Below, one piece after another: positions 17,097 through 27,000 of a DNA stretch of 46,555 nt. Position 1 is the first letter of the stretch; the number at the start of each line of letters is the position of its first letter. Under the pieces are notes generated by a model. The model was given only the letters and a program-made list of their open reading frames with translations. It was not told where the DNA came from and did no database searches. Origin of the DNA: Deltaproteobacteria bacterium (GTDB lineage Bacteria > Myxococcota_A > UBA9042 > DTJE01); assembly GCA_029547805.1 (NCBI GenBank), contig JAKPOP010000005.1, forward strand, positions 1 to 46,555. The letters are read 5' to 3'. The position numbers and the translations under genes are program-made.

Positions 17097-19130
17097 CTAC
17101 CAGGAGGCCTGGCAACCCCCGCCTCGGCGCGATGGGACCGGATCGGCCAGGAAGCCGTCGTCCATGGTGGCCCCCTCGGGCACCACTCCCGGGTCGTCCT
17201 CCGGACCGACGTCCGCCAGGGCCGCCTCCGGAGCCAGATCCGGTCCGGCCTCGGCCGGAGGGAGATCGGGCCCTTCCTCCTCGGGCATTCCCCCAAGGTC
17301 CTCCGGGACCGGGATGTCCTGGTCCTCGGGCCCCGGTTGCGCGGGACACCGGATCCGCAGCAACAGGTCCCGGGTGAAGGCGGGAAGGTCCAGCCGGAAG
17401 CCCCCGGCCCCCGATTCCTCCAGGACCCCCGACTCGGCCTCCAGGGCCGGCTCGTGGACCCGCACGGCCGTCCATTCCCGACAGCGGCCCTCGATCCCGT
17501 CCAGACGCAGCGTCACGCCCTCGAAGACCGTCCAGGACCCCTCGGGGTCCCGATCCCAGTCCGACAAGGGGTCGTGCAGCCATGCCAGCAGGCCATCGGG
17601 CAGCCGCGATGCCGCCGTCCAGAGGCCTCCCGGGGGGCCTCCTTCAAGCCGGACCCCATCGGCGGTTCCCAGCACCCCCGTGACCTCCAGGCGTTCCAGG
17701 GCCCTCTGGCCCAGGTTCCAGCCCGCCAGGGGCCCCGGTTCCTCGAGCCAGGAGTCCCACCACCAGGACATCACGCCACCGGTGTACCCCAGCATCACGC
17801 TCCAGAGCGTCCCGTTGACCAGATGGACCGCCTCCTGGTCCCTCCGGTTCGCCTCCCCCAGGTAGTCGATCCCGAACTCGCCGACCACCACCGGCTTTCC
17901 GTATGCCAGGAGGGGTCCGGCAAAGACCTCCAAGGCGTCCCAGTAGGACTTCAGGTAGGTGTGCAGCTGGACCAGGTCATAACCCTCGAAGTCCCAGTCC
18001 TGATCCGAAAAGGCTGGCAGGGCGTAGGACGTCGTCACCAGATGGCCGTAGGGGTCCCATTGCCGCAGCAGGGAGACCCGCTCCCGACTCCAGCGGGAGA
18101 CGATCGCGGGGTCGTAGCCTTCGATCAGGTCCACCTCGTTCCAGAGTTCCCAGGCCAGGATCGCCGGCGAGTCACCGTAGCGGGCAACGAGATAGCGCAT
18201 CCGCCGGTCGAAGCCGTCCACCACGTCCGGGTTCGTGAAGAACTCCATCGAGGCCTGGCACGGGCCGCCGTTGGCCGCGTTCCAGGGGTTCTGCTCCCAG
18301 GAGGACCAGTGGGTGGTCTGGAACTGGGAGTGCTGCTGGAACACCAGTTGGAGCGCGACCCCCTGAGACTCGGCCAGTTCCAGGATGCGATCCAGGCGGG
18401 CCGCGGCCTTCTGGTTGTAGCGCCCCAGTCCCTCGTAGGCCCCCCCGTCGGCTCCCGCGAGCCACTCCAGCGCCGTTCCGTCGAAGGACGTCATCCATTT
18501 CCGGCTGAACCCCCCGGAGCAACGGGCGAACCACCGCTCGTAGTCCCCGGTCCCCTTCGGACCCATCCACCCGGCATTGAATCCGTACGGGACAAAGGGT
18601 CGCCCGTCCCGTTCCAGGGCGGGCCGCCCGTCCCGGACCGTCCGCCGGACATACGGATCGATTTCGTCTCCTGTCACGTTCAATGGTTGTGTCTCTACTT
18701 GCGAAGTGCCTTCGCCGGGAATCGTCACCTCGGCGGCCACCCGCCAGGTCCCCGGTCTCCGGGCCCGGAACCTCGCCCGGAAGGAGGCCTCGCCGTCCTC
18801 GATCCACCGCTCGCCGCCATCCTCGGTCTCCTCCCGGCGGAAGGGACGCATCCAGAAGGCCTCGACCGGAATTGGGGTCTCGTCGCCGTCCCGCCAGAAT
18901 CCCATCCGGACATGCACCTGGCGATCGTCGTTGGGGTCGGCGAAGGACCGGTCGATCCGGACCTCGTACTCGACCCGTCGGCCCGTGGACACGGGACCAC
19001 TCCCGTCGATCCGGACCACCTGGACCCCTGGGAAGGCCGTCACCGCCACGGGCGCCGCCAGCACTCCGAGGATCCCCCACCACCATGGGACGACGGGGGC
19101 CTTGAACCGGATTGAGGGGCTTCGGGTCAC
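17097..19130 (-). CDS. Exported GH5-like glycoside hydrolase with acidic C-terminal linker
   Basis: A 677-residue exported protein. A hydrophobic signal segment (about 13-32) is followed by an Ig-like region resembling DUF5060 (RVEYEVRIDRSF, 50-145). A TIM-barrel glycosidase follows: catalytic acid/base in ILAWELWNEVD (about 331) and nucleophile in VVVGEFGID (about 415). The substrate is unknown; beta-mannan or beta-glucan are family possibilities. The last 80 residues are Asp/Glu/Pro-rich and end RRGGGCQASW. GTG 19130 is chosen because GGAG lies 7 bases upstream and the codon overlaps the preceding stop (GTGA), implying coupling with the FAD protein. The tail lacks the membrane helix of a MYXO-CTERM. 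Confidence 0.85.
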   Translation of the reverse strand: MTRSPSIRFKAPVVPWWWGILGVLAAPVAVTAFPGVQVVRIDGSGPVSTGRRVEYEVRIDRSFADPNDDRQVHVRMGFWRDGDETPIPVEAFWMRPFRREETEDGGERWIEDGEASFRARFRARRPGTWRVAAEVTIPGEGTSQVETQPLNVTGDEIDPYVRRTVRDGRPALERDGRPFVPYGFNAGWMGPKGTGDYERWFARCSGGFSRKWMTSFDGTALEWLAGADGGAYEGLGRYNQKAAARLDRILELAESQGVALQLVFQQHSQFQTTHWSSWEQNPWNAANGGPCQASMEFFTNPDVVDGFDRRMRYLVARYGDSPAILAWELWNEVDLIEGYDPAIVSRWSRERVSLLRQWDPYGHLVTTSYALPAFSDQDWDFEGYDLVQLHTYLKSYWDALEVFAGPLLAYGKPVVVGEFGIDYLGEANRRDQEAVHLVNGTLWSVMLGYTGGVMSWWWDSWLEEPGPLAGWNLGQRALERLEVTGVLGTADGVRLEGGPPGGLWTAASRLPDGLLAWLHDPLSDWDRDPEGSWTVFEGVTLRLDGIEGRCREWTAVRVHEPALEAESGVLEESGAGGFRLDLPAFTRDLLLRIRCPAQPGPEDQDIPVPEDLGGMPEEEGPDLPPAEAGPDLAPEAALADVGPEDDPGVVPEGATMDDGFLADPVPSRRGGGCQASW

Positions 19131-21901
19131 GGGGAGTCTCCCAGAACGTCCAGCGGTGGCAACACCCCGAGGGGGTCCAGGTTCTCCTTCAAGGACGCGA
19201 GGATCCGGTCGAGTTCGGGCGGCTCGGGATCGCCCTGGAGCAGGGACTCCAGGTCCTCGGGGAAGCGGTGTCGTGGATCCCGGAGCAGCAGGCGGAGCGT
19301 GGCCCCCTGCTGCGACAGGTGGGTCACATGGGCCTGGGGACAGGAGGGATCCCGGTTCTCCCGGAGGGACTTCAAGGCGGTCCCCAGGCGATCCATGGGA
19401 AGGAAGCCCTCCAGGAAGGGCATCCGCCGTTCCGGCGGCCTGGGACGGCTCTCGGGCCGAATCGGCTCGGGGTCGAATCCCAGGGGGTCCATGACCTGCC
19501 GCAGGATGTCCAGGTCCGCCGAGACCTGGGATCGGGTGCCTGCCACCTGCACCACCACCCGGACCCGGTGAGGATGGGAGGTGTCGTCCGGGGACCGGAT
19601 GGCCAGCAGCACCCACTCGGGTCGCGCATCCCGCAGCAGGACGGTCCGGATCGCCGCCAGGGCCATCTCCGGGTCGTCGCCTCCGTAGGCCAGCATCTCC
19701 CGCACCGGGGGCTTGGGGAAGATGCGCATGCACGCTGCGGTGATGATGCCCAGACGGCCCCGGGTCCCCAGCAGCAGGTGCATGAGGTCCGGCCCAACCG
19801 ACCGCCGTGGTGCCGGCCTCTGCCGGAACACGGTGCCCTCGGGAAGCACCGCCGACAGCCCCAGGCAGTTTCGCCGCAGGGTCCCGTAGAGCGGACTCCC
19901 GGCGAAGGGGGGATAGTGGCTCAGCACGGTCCCGATCGTGCGATCGAGTTCCCGCCTGGGCGCGAATCCCAGCGTGAACCCCCGCTCCCGCAGGTAGTTC
20001 TCGACCTGCAGGAGCGTCATCCCAGCCTGGACCGTGATGGTCTCGGAAACGGGGTCGAAGTCCAGCACCTGGTCCAGCCGATCCAGGTGCAGCACCACCT
20101 CCAGGGGGTCCTTCCGATTCTTGCGGCCCGTCCGCGTCTCGGCCCGGTCCCCGGGCACCAGGCGCCAGCCGTTCCGCCGTGCCAGTTTCACCCAGTCCAC
20201 GACCTCCTCGGGGACCTCCGGGAACAGGCCTTCGGGCGGGCCGCTGCGGTCCTCCCAGGCCAGCAGGGTCGGAAGGTCCACCTGCATCGGCCGGTCCTCC
20301 TCCTCCCGGGCGGGCAATTCCACGACGGCGGGATGGACCTTCCCTGGATTCATCACGCCGTGGGGGTCCACGGCCCCCTTGAGGGACCAGAACAGGCGGC
20401 CGCCGCCGGGGTACTCCTCGGGAGTGAAGTCCCTCCGGAGCAGCCCCACGCCATCGTGGTGGCTCAGGGAGGCCCCGTTGGCCATCGCGGCCCGCAGGGC
20501 TGCATGGATGCACCGGTCGTAGAGGCCCAGCAGGCGGGTCCGATCCCGGAGGCTGCCAATGGCCGTGAAATCGCAGGCGCAACCCTCCCGACGCACGTGG
20601 TCGAAGGTGGTCAGGACCGTGACCTCCTGGACCAGGGCCTTTCGGGTCTGGTGGTAGATCCGGGGAACGTCCCGCCACATCCCCGCCACCTCGATGGCGT
20701 CGGCGTAGGCTGCCGGGCCGAAGGTGCCCAGGAGGTCCGCCGCCACCAGACGCCTGCGTCCGGCCCATTCCTCGGCCACGGGTGCCGCCAGTTCCCGGGC
20801 CGAGACCCGGGACAGGGTCTCCCGGGCTTCCGCCAGATCGAAGCGGGTCCTCCGCTCGTCCCCGGAAAAGGCGATCACCATCACGTTGCTCAGGGGCAAC
20901 AGGTCTGGCATCCGTTCCTGCGCCCAGGGCCGTCCCAGCAGCAACCGCACCACCAGCCGGGCCATCTGTCCCGGGACCTGGGGGATTTCTCCCCGGACCA
21001 GGCGCCGCAACACGCCCTCCAGCATCTTTCCGGGAGGCTCGGCCCCGCCGCCGGTCCCCTCCCTGGTCGTCCCGGTGCCCAGGTAGTCCAGCAACAAGGT
21101 CTCCCAGGGGTCGTGCAACCGCAGGATCGAGGGTCGGAGTCCTGCCTGGACCACCGTGCGCATCGCCTCGAGCCCGGCCTCCAGTTCGGTGAATCGGAAG
21201 GCTGTGGTCCGCCGCACCGGCGGCAGGGGGACGATGCGCAGGGTCGCCGCAACCACGATCCCCATCGTGCCTTCGCCCCCGAGCCACAGTTGGCGCCAGT
21301 CGGGCATGCCCAGCCCCCGATTCCGGGGACCTCCCAGCCGCAGGGGCTCCCCGTCGGGGAGGATCACGTCCAGGCCGACGGCCAGGTCCTCCATCTTGCC
21401 GTACCGGGAGGACTGGGCCCCTGCGGACCGGGTGGAAATCCATCCGCCCACCGTGGAGGTCTCCAGGGAACCGGGGAAGTGACCCAGCGTGTAGCCTCGG
21501 CGATTCAGTTCCGCCTCGAGCCGTGCCCCCGTGCACCCGGCCTCGACGCGCACCGTGCTGTTCAATGCGTGGATCGGCCCGATGCGGGACAGCCCGGAGA
21601 GGTCGATCACGATGCCGCCCGATGCGGGAACCGCCCCTCCGCAGAGACCCGTTCCGCCCCCTCGAGGCACGACCGGGACGCCGGCCTGGTGGCAAAGTCG
21701 CAGCACCCGGGCCACCTGGTCCCGGGTGTCGGGGAAGCAGACGGCCTCGGGACTCCAGTCGGGACGGGCGCGGCTCTGGTCCAGGAGAATCAGGCGGGTC
21801 CACCGATCCCGGGAGGCTCGGGCCAGGTCCCCGGGCCGCCGGGAGAATCCCGACTCGCCCAGGACAGACTTCAGTTCCTCCTCGAGCCGCTCCGGGATCA
21901 T
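19127..21901 (-). CDS. Double FAD-domain oxidoreductase, AGPS/glycolate-oxidase-like
   Basis: A 924-residue cytoplasmic protein built from two FAD_binding_4-type halves. The first (about 1-540) has the PP-loop VPRGGGTGLCGG (78-89) and SLETSTVGGWISTRSAG (145-161). It also has SHHDGVG near 480, where alkylglycerone-phosphate synthases carry SHHHG. The second half (about 560-924) retains ITVQAGMTLLQVENYL and GTRGRLGIITAA, but its glycine-rich loop is degraded (VPGDRAETRTG). It may be an ether-lipid synthase relative or a lactate/glycolate-type dehydrogenase; a fused second domain is unusual. GGAGG precedes ATG 21901. It is coupled to the downstream GH5-like gene. Confidence 0.85.
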   Translation of the reverse strand: MIPERLEEELKSVLGESGFSRRPGDLARASRDRWTRLILLDQSRARPDWSPEAVCFPDTRDQVARVLRLCHQAGVPVVPRGGGTGLCGGAVPASGGIVIDLSGLSRIGPIHALNSTVRVEAGCTGARLEAELNRRGYTLGHFPGSLETSTVGGWISTRSAGAQSSRYGKMEDLAVGLDVILPDGEPLRLGGPRNRGLGMPDWRQLWLGGEGTMGIVVAATLRIVPLPPVRRTTAFRFTELEAGLEAMRTVVQAGLRPSILRLHDPWETLLLDYLGTGTTREGTGGGAEPPGKMLEGVLRRLVRGEIPQVPGQMARLVVRLLLGRPWAQERMPDLLPLSNVMVIAFSGDERRTRFDLAEARETLSRVSARELAAPVAEEWAGRRRLVAADLLGTFGPAAYADAIEVAGMWRDVPRIYHQTRKALVQEVTVLTTFDHVRREGCACDFTAIGSLRDRTRLLGLYDRCIHAALRAAMANGASLSHHDGVGLLRRDFTPEEYPGGGRLFWSLKGAVDPHGVMNPGKVHPAVVELPAREEEDRPMQVDLPTLLAWEDRSGPPEGLFPEVPEEVVDWVKLARRNGWRLVPGDRAETRTGRKNRKDPLEVVLHLDRLDQVLDFDPVSETITVQAGMTLLQVENYLRERGFTLGFAPRRELDRTIGTVLSHYPPFAGSPLYGTLRRNCLGLSAVLPEGTVFRQRPAPRRSVGPDLMHLLLGTRGRLGIITAACMRIFPKPPVREMLAYGGDDPEMALAAIRTVLLRDARPEWVLLAIRSPDDTSHPHRVRVVVQVAGTRSQVSADLDILRQVMDPLGFDPEPIRPESRPRPPERRMPFLEGFLPMDRLGTALKSLRENRDPSCPQAHVTHLSQQGATLRLLLRDPRHRFPEDLESLLQGDPEPPELDRILASLKENLDPLGVLPPLDVLGDSP

Positions 21902-21934
21902 GGGGCCTCCGTTCGTGCCGTCGCCATGCGGCCA

Positions 21935-21940
21935 AGAATA
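21935..21940 (-). promoter_or_regulatory. Weak candidate -10 for the FAD/GH5 operon
   Basis: The minus strand reads TATTCT about 35 bases upstream of ATG 21901. No good -35 was found. The divergent gap 21902-22103 also holds TAGAAT (22065-22070) for the + strand gene. Confidence 0.3.
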
Positions 21941-22064
21941 CCCCAATTCCGGTCCCCTCCGTCCGACCGGACATCCGTTCGACGGGCCCCGACCCCCGAA
22001 CTGTCGCGCCGTCATTCCCCCGAAATCCTCCCTGTTGCCCCTCGCTTCCCTGCACCCTGCCCGC

Positions 22065-22070
22065 TAGAAT
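22065..22070 (+). promoter_or_regulatory. Candidate -10 of the Cys-rich lipoprotein gene
   Basis: TAGAAT lies 34 bases upstream of ATG 22104 and resembles other -10 elements in the window. The -35 is unclear. Confidence 0.4.
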
Positions 22071-22103
22071 CCCCTTCGGGAACCCCCGGGAAGGAGGTCG
22101 TCC

Positions 22104-24053
22104 ATGCGCCGTCCTGCCGCCATCCTGCCGGCCTTGCTGGCCCTGGCCGCCTGCCAGGGGACCCCCTCGCCCGGCCTCTCGGGCCTGGATCTCCCGCCTC
22201 CGAACGGGGACGACTCGTCGTCGGGGGACCGGGACTTCGCCGGGTCCGGGGAGTCGGGCCGGGACCCTGCGGAACCGGACGGAACCCCCTCGGAGGTCCC
22301 GCCCCCCGAGTGCACGACCTCGGACCAGTGCGACCTGGGCAAGGTCTGCGTGGACGGGCGCTGCGAGCCCGGCTGCCTCCAGGACCGGGACTGTCCCTCG
22401 GGCCGACACTGCCTTCCCGAGGCCCTCCCTCACGGCTACTGCGCCGAGTGCGTGACGGACCTCCACTGCCCCGACGGGCGCTGCCTGGAGGGGGTCTGCC
22501 GACGAGCCTGCATCCTGCAGCAGGACTGCGCAGGCCTCTCGGACGCGCCGGTCTGCGACCCCATCGTCGGGGCCTGCGTGGGCTGCATCGCGGACCAGGA
22601 CTGCGCCGCGGGTACCGTGTGCGAGTCCCGGACCTGTCGAACAGGTTGCCGGGGCGATGGGAGTTGCCCGGTCGGGATCTTCTGCGACCGAAACGTCCAG
22701 CCCTACGGGTTGTGCGTCCCCTGCGTGGTCGACGGCCACTGCGCCCAGGGCCTCCTGTGCCGGGACCACCGCTGCATCCAGGACTGCTCCCGGATTCCCT
22801 GCCCCTTCGACCGGCCGGTCTGCGTGCCAGAAACGGGAGAATGCGCCGAGTGCATGGGAACCGACGACTGTCCCGGGGGCAAGACCTGCATCGGCAACGC
22901 CTGCGTTGAGGGCTGCCTGTCGGACCGCGACTGCCTCGCGGGTCTGCACTGCACCGACGGATCCCCCGGGGAGTGCGTCTCCTGCACGGAAGACTCCCAC
23001 TGCTCCCCGGGCTGGCACTGCCTGGATCATGCCTGCATCGGACAGCAGTGCCAGCAGGACGGCGACTGCGGCGACGGTCGCTACTGCCATCCGGTGGTGC
23101 AGGTGTGCCTGGACCTGCCTCCGGGGGCCTGCACCACGGACCGGGACTGCGGGATCATCCCCGGGACCCAGATTGGCCGGAACTGCGACCCCCTGAGCCG
23201 GACCTGCCTGGCCGAGTGCCTTCCTGGCAAGGTCTGCATGGACTCCTCCCGGTTCTGCATCGACGGTTCCTGTTACGGCTGCCGGGCCAATGCCGACTGT
23301 CCCGGGACCCTCTGCAGCCCCCTGGATCGCGAATGCCGCAAATGCACCGACGATGGCGACTGCCTGCTGGCCGGATGGCACTGCGACAGCCGCACCGGGG
23401 CCTGCCATCCCTGCACCTGGGACGCCCATTGCTCCCCGGGGTATCACTGCCACCCGGAGAAGTTCCGCTGCGTCGAGTGCCTGACCTCCCTGGACTGCCA
23501 GGACCCGGAGCGGCCGGAGTGCAGCGCCGGGAACCTGTGCGTCGCCGCCTGTGCCGACGACTGCCGGGAAGGGGAGGCCCAGTGTGCGAAGACCTCCACC
23601 GGGGCCGTCGGAGTCCGGACCTGCGGGCGCTTCGATGGGGACCCCTGCCTGGAGTATGGTCCCGCCGTGGCCTGCCCGGCCGGGACCCTCTGCGGAACGC
23701 TTCCCGACGGTGGCACCGGCTGTCGCTGCGACGCCCCCTGCCCCGAGGGCGAATCCCGATGCACCACCGCCGGCGGCACCGCCCGCGAGACCTGCCGGAA
23801 GGTCGCCGCGTCGGGTTGCCTGGCCTGGGTCTCCGACCCCTGTCCCGAGGGGTCCGCCTGCAACGGAGGCCAGTGCCCCTGCACCGGCGAGTGCCGCTAC
23901 GGCGAGAGCCGCTGCGACCCCTCCCAGATCAACGTCTCCCTCTACTGTGGCCGTGGGGACAGTCCATGTCTGCACTGGATCCGGGTCCCCTGCGACACCG
24001 GTGCCTGGTGCAACCCCTCCACGGGCCAGTGCAACCCATCCGGCGGGGCCTGA
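22104..24053 (+). CDS. Cysteine-rich repeat lipoprotein
   Basis: A 649-residue lipoprotein: signal peptide, lipobox LALAAC (Cys 17), then a short acidic Pro-rich linker. The rest is a run of Cys-rich modules of about 35-45 residues with a recurring pattern such as CVDGRCEPGCLQDRDC or CDLGKVC, like the disulfide-rich repeats abundant in Myxococcota surface proteins. The even spacing of Cys pairs suggests a rigid extracellular rod. There is no catalytic motif, so an adhesin, structural or binding role is inferred. A textbook AAGGAGGT lies 5 bases before the ATG. It converges with the GH2-esterase gene, and a REP-like sequence follows the stop. Confidence 0.88.
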   Translation: MRRPAAILPALLALAACQGTPSPGLSGLDLPPPNGDDSSSGDRDFAGSGESGRDPAEPDGTPSEVPPPECTTSDQCDLGKVCVDGRCEPGCLQDRDCPSGRHCLPEALPHGYCAECVTDLHCPDGRCLEGVCRRACILQQDCAGLSDAPVCDPIVGACVGCIADQDCAAGTVCESRTCRTGCRGDGSCPVGIFCDRNVQPYGLCVPCVVDGHCAQGLLCRDHRCIQDCSRIPCPFDRPVCVPETGECAECMGTDDCPGGKTCIGNACVEGCLSDRDCLAGLHCTDGSPGECVSCTEDSHCSPGWHCLDHACIGQQCQQDGDCGDGRYCHPVVQVCLDLPPGACTTDRDCGIIPGTQIGRNCDPLSRTCLAECLPGKVCMDSSRFCIDGSCYGCRANADCPGTLCSPLDRECRKCTDDGDCLLAGWHCDSRTGACHPCTWDAHCSPGYHCHPEKFRCVECLTSLDCQDPERPECSAGNLCVAACADDCREGEAQCAKTSTGAVGVRTCGRFDGDPCLEYGPAVACPAGTLCGTLPDGGTGCRCDAPCPEGESRCTTAGGTARETCRKVAASGCLAWVSDPCPEGSACNGGQCPCTGECRYGESRCDPSQINVSLYCGRGDSPCLHWIRVPCDTGAWCNPSTGQCNPSGGA

Positions 24054-24060
24054 CCCCGGG

Positions 24061-24074
24061 CGGGGACAGTCACC
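24061..24074. repeat. REP-like element, copy 1
   Basis: CGGGGACAGTCACC lies 8 bases after the stop of the Cys-rich gene and just before the stop of the convergent gene. The identical 14-mer recurs at 45374-45387, also at a gene end. Confidence 0.5.
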
Positions 24075-24077
24075 GAA

Positions 24078-27000
24078 TCATCGCATCCAACCTTCTGTGT
24101 TCATTGCGCTTTCCGTGGATTCCGATCCACGTCCCGCTCCGCGTCGGGACGGTGTCACGGGCGGGTCCCCCGACACGATCCGCTCCGGGGCTCCCCCGTG
24201 CCAGAATCGGCCGATCACCTCGGGAAGGGTGAAGTCGCCATCCCCCCGGCGCCATCCCGGCGTGCGGCGGGTCACGTCGTGGAAGGATTCCCAGGACAGG
24301 AACCACCAGGCCTCCAGGTCCCGCGGCGGATTCCCCTCGGTCCCCGGGTCCGCCAGGAGCACGTCGGCCCACTGCCGCAGTCCGTACCGGACCTGAAAAT
24401 CTGCATCGTCCGGGTGGTTGTGGTAGGCCGCGAACGTCGGGTCCCGGAGGCTCTGGACCACCAGCACCGGCAGCCCCATTCCCCGGGGAGCCGGCTGGGC
24501 CAGCGCCGGGACCGACCATCGACCGAACAGGCAGTCCCCCGGATCCCCGCCGGATCGAATGCGCGCCTCCTCACAGACGGGGTTCATCCGAGCCTGGAAG
24601 AACCGGTGGGCCCCTCGGATGACCGCCTCGTCCCCCTCCTCGGCCATCATGACCCGGGCGTCGGGCTCGTCCCAGTCGTGCACCAGGAACCCGGCGTCCA
24701 GCATCACCTTCAGGTCCCCTCGGGCCGCCACGCCCGGCAGCAGGTCCGCCAGCACGTCGACCGTCGCCGCGGCCCCGAAGGCCCCCGACGAGGTCCCGTG
24801 GTACAGCACCCGGGTCCCCGGGGCGTCCACCATCCCGTAGCGGGCCGCCAGGGTCTCCGCCAGGGCCTGCACCGCCAGCCGTCCCGAGAAGAACCAGCCC
24901 TCCTCCGGGCTCATGATCACCGGAATCCGGCGGGTCCGGGTGCCGGCCCAGAAGTCCGAGGAGCAGTACCAGGCAAAGACCAGGTTCGCCTGGGCAAACT
25001 CCGGGTTCTCGGCGGGGTCGGGGTCCAGGATGCCCCCGCACTCGTCGTCCGGGACCTGGGTCTCCCGGTCGCCGTAGGGCGGCGCCCCGGAGAGGTCGGG
25101 GGTCCGGAGGCACGGCACCGCCGCCTCCTCGCAGAAGCCTCCTCCCCGGAGCGAGACCACGTAGTCCCGGGAACCGGTCGGGGAGACCCGGATGCGGAAC
25201 GCGAAGGCCGAACCATCGTTGCAGAGGGCCATCCCGTGGCGTTCCGGGTCCCGGACGGCCGGCACCACGACCTCGTACCGGGCCGGGTCCTCGATTCCCC
25301 GACGACAGGCCGTGACGTCCCGCCCGAGGCAGTCGTCGCGGCAGGGCGCCTCTCCGCCGGGGGCGAAGGACGCCCCCAGGTCCTCGCAGGGAACCGGTGG
25401 ACCATCGCAGACCTCGCCGGGGTCCCGGACGCCATCCCCGCAGGACGGTTCGACGGGCCTCCGGATGCCCCCGGGGTCCGAGAAGGCCCGGGCCACGACG
25501 TGGAAGGCCTCCTTGGGACGCCGCCACAGGTCCACCAGGCCCTTCAGGTTCGTCCGGTCCACCGGCGGCGGTTTCGCGGTGTCCTGGCGCCACTGCATCC
25601 GGAAGTCCGCCAGGACCCAGGGCATCACCCCCCGGATCCAGGGCCGGTCGGCGAAGGCCCCGAGGTGCCGCCGGTGGAACCAGGCCTGGTACTCCTCGCT
25701 GAAGGAGTGGGCGTCGGTCGGCTCCTCCCCCGGTGCCCGGAACTGTCGGCGCCCCAGCAGGGCGTCCGCGCCGTACTCGCTGACCAGGAAGGCCTTGTCG
25801 GGCCAATGCATCAGCGCCCGGTCCAGGATGTCTCCCAGGTCGGTCGTCTCCCCCTCGTACCACCCGGCGTACTCGTTGATTCCGATGATGTCCACGGGTG
25901 CCTGCCCCGTGTCGAAGGGGGTATAGGACACCAGCGGTTCCGACAGCGACGCCATCATTGTCGGTCGGGTGTCATCCAGGGCCCTGACCGCCTCCACCAG
26001 GGACCGCACGAACGGCTCGGCATCGGGGACGAAGGTCCAGATCTCGTTCGCGACACTCCAGACGAGCACGCCCGGTCGCGGCTGGTCCCGAACCACCATG
26101 CGCCGCAGGGCGCGACGGGCCGCGTTGACCAGCACCGGGTCCTGGAGTTGCGGCTCCTCCCACTGGTAGACCGGGACCTCCTCGGCCAGGCCGATCCCGG
26201 CCCGTTCCATGGCACGCAGGGTCCGGACGTCGTTCGGGTAGTGGGCCCCCCGGAGGAAATCCACGTGGAGGGCCTTCAACAAGTCCACGTCCTGTCGAGT
26301 CCCCTCCGGGTCGAAGACCGGGCCGTGGAGGGGGTGGTCCTCGTGGCGGTTCATGCCGTGCAGGAACACGTCCCGGCCGTCCCGCCACAGACGGCCCTCC
26401 CGGACCTCGAAGGACCGGAAGGCCACGTCGTAGAGCCGTCGGTCCCGTCGCCCCTCGTCGTCCTCCAGCAGCACCTCCAGCGTCCAGGGGGCCCAGGCTT
26501 CCTCCGGCAGGCGTCCCCGATTCGGGTCCGGGACCGTCGTATCCAGGGCCAGTCCCCCCCGGAAGTCCGCCGGGAGGGCCACCGGGCCGAAGACCCGCTC
26601 GACGTCGCCTCGGCGGAGCAGTCGGGCCGTGAATCGCGTCTCCGCCCCGGGTCCCACCGTCTCCAGGAAGACCTGGGCCCGGAAGACGCCGGTGGCCGGA
26701 TCGGCCCGGACCTGAACCCGGGTCACCGCCCGATCCAGGGCGCCACAGACCGACACGGGCCGGATGAGGCCGCTCCAGGGCATCCAGCCGTGCAGTCCCT
26801 GGTGAAAGGACAAGGTGCAGGGAAGCGTCCTGGGCCCCAGGCGGCTGTCCACCCGGACCACCAGCAGGTTCGGGCCGTCCCGGGACACGAAGGGCGTGAC
26901 GTCGAAGGAGAATGGCAACCACGGAAGGTCCTCGTGGCCCACCTCCTGGCCGTTCCAGAAGACCCGGACTTCCCGAAAGGCGCCGTCGAACCGCAGAATC

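Noticed and set aside
19112-22909. 1265-codon open frame on the + strand
   Set aside because: It is antisense to the FAD gene and then out of frame within the Cys-rich gene; no motif or start signal.
19131-23975. Upstream extension of the GH5-like open frame
   Set aside because: The frame stays open through the FAD and Cys-rich genes only because of base composition. The signal peptide and ribosome-binding site mark the true start at 19130.
22300-24050. Repeated short motifs considered as a CRISPR array
   Set aside because: They are coding Cys-rich repeats of varying length in a continuous frame, without constant repeats and spacers.
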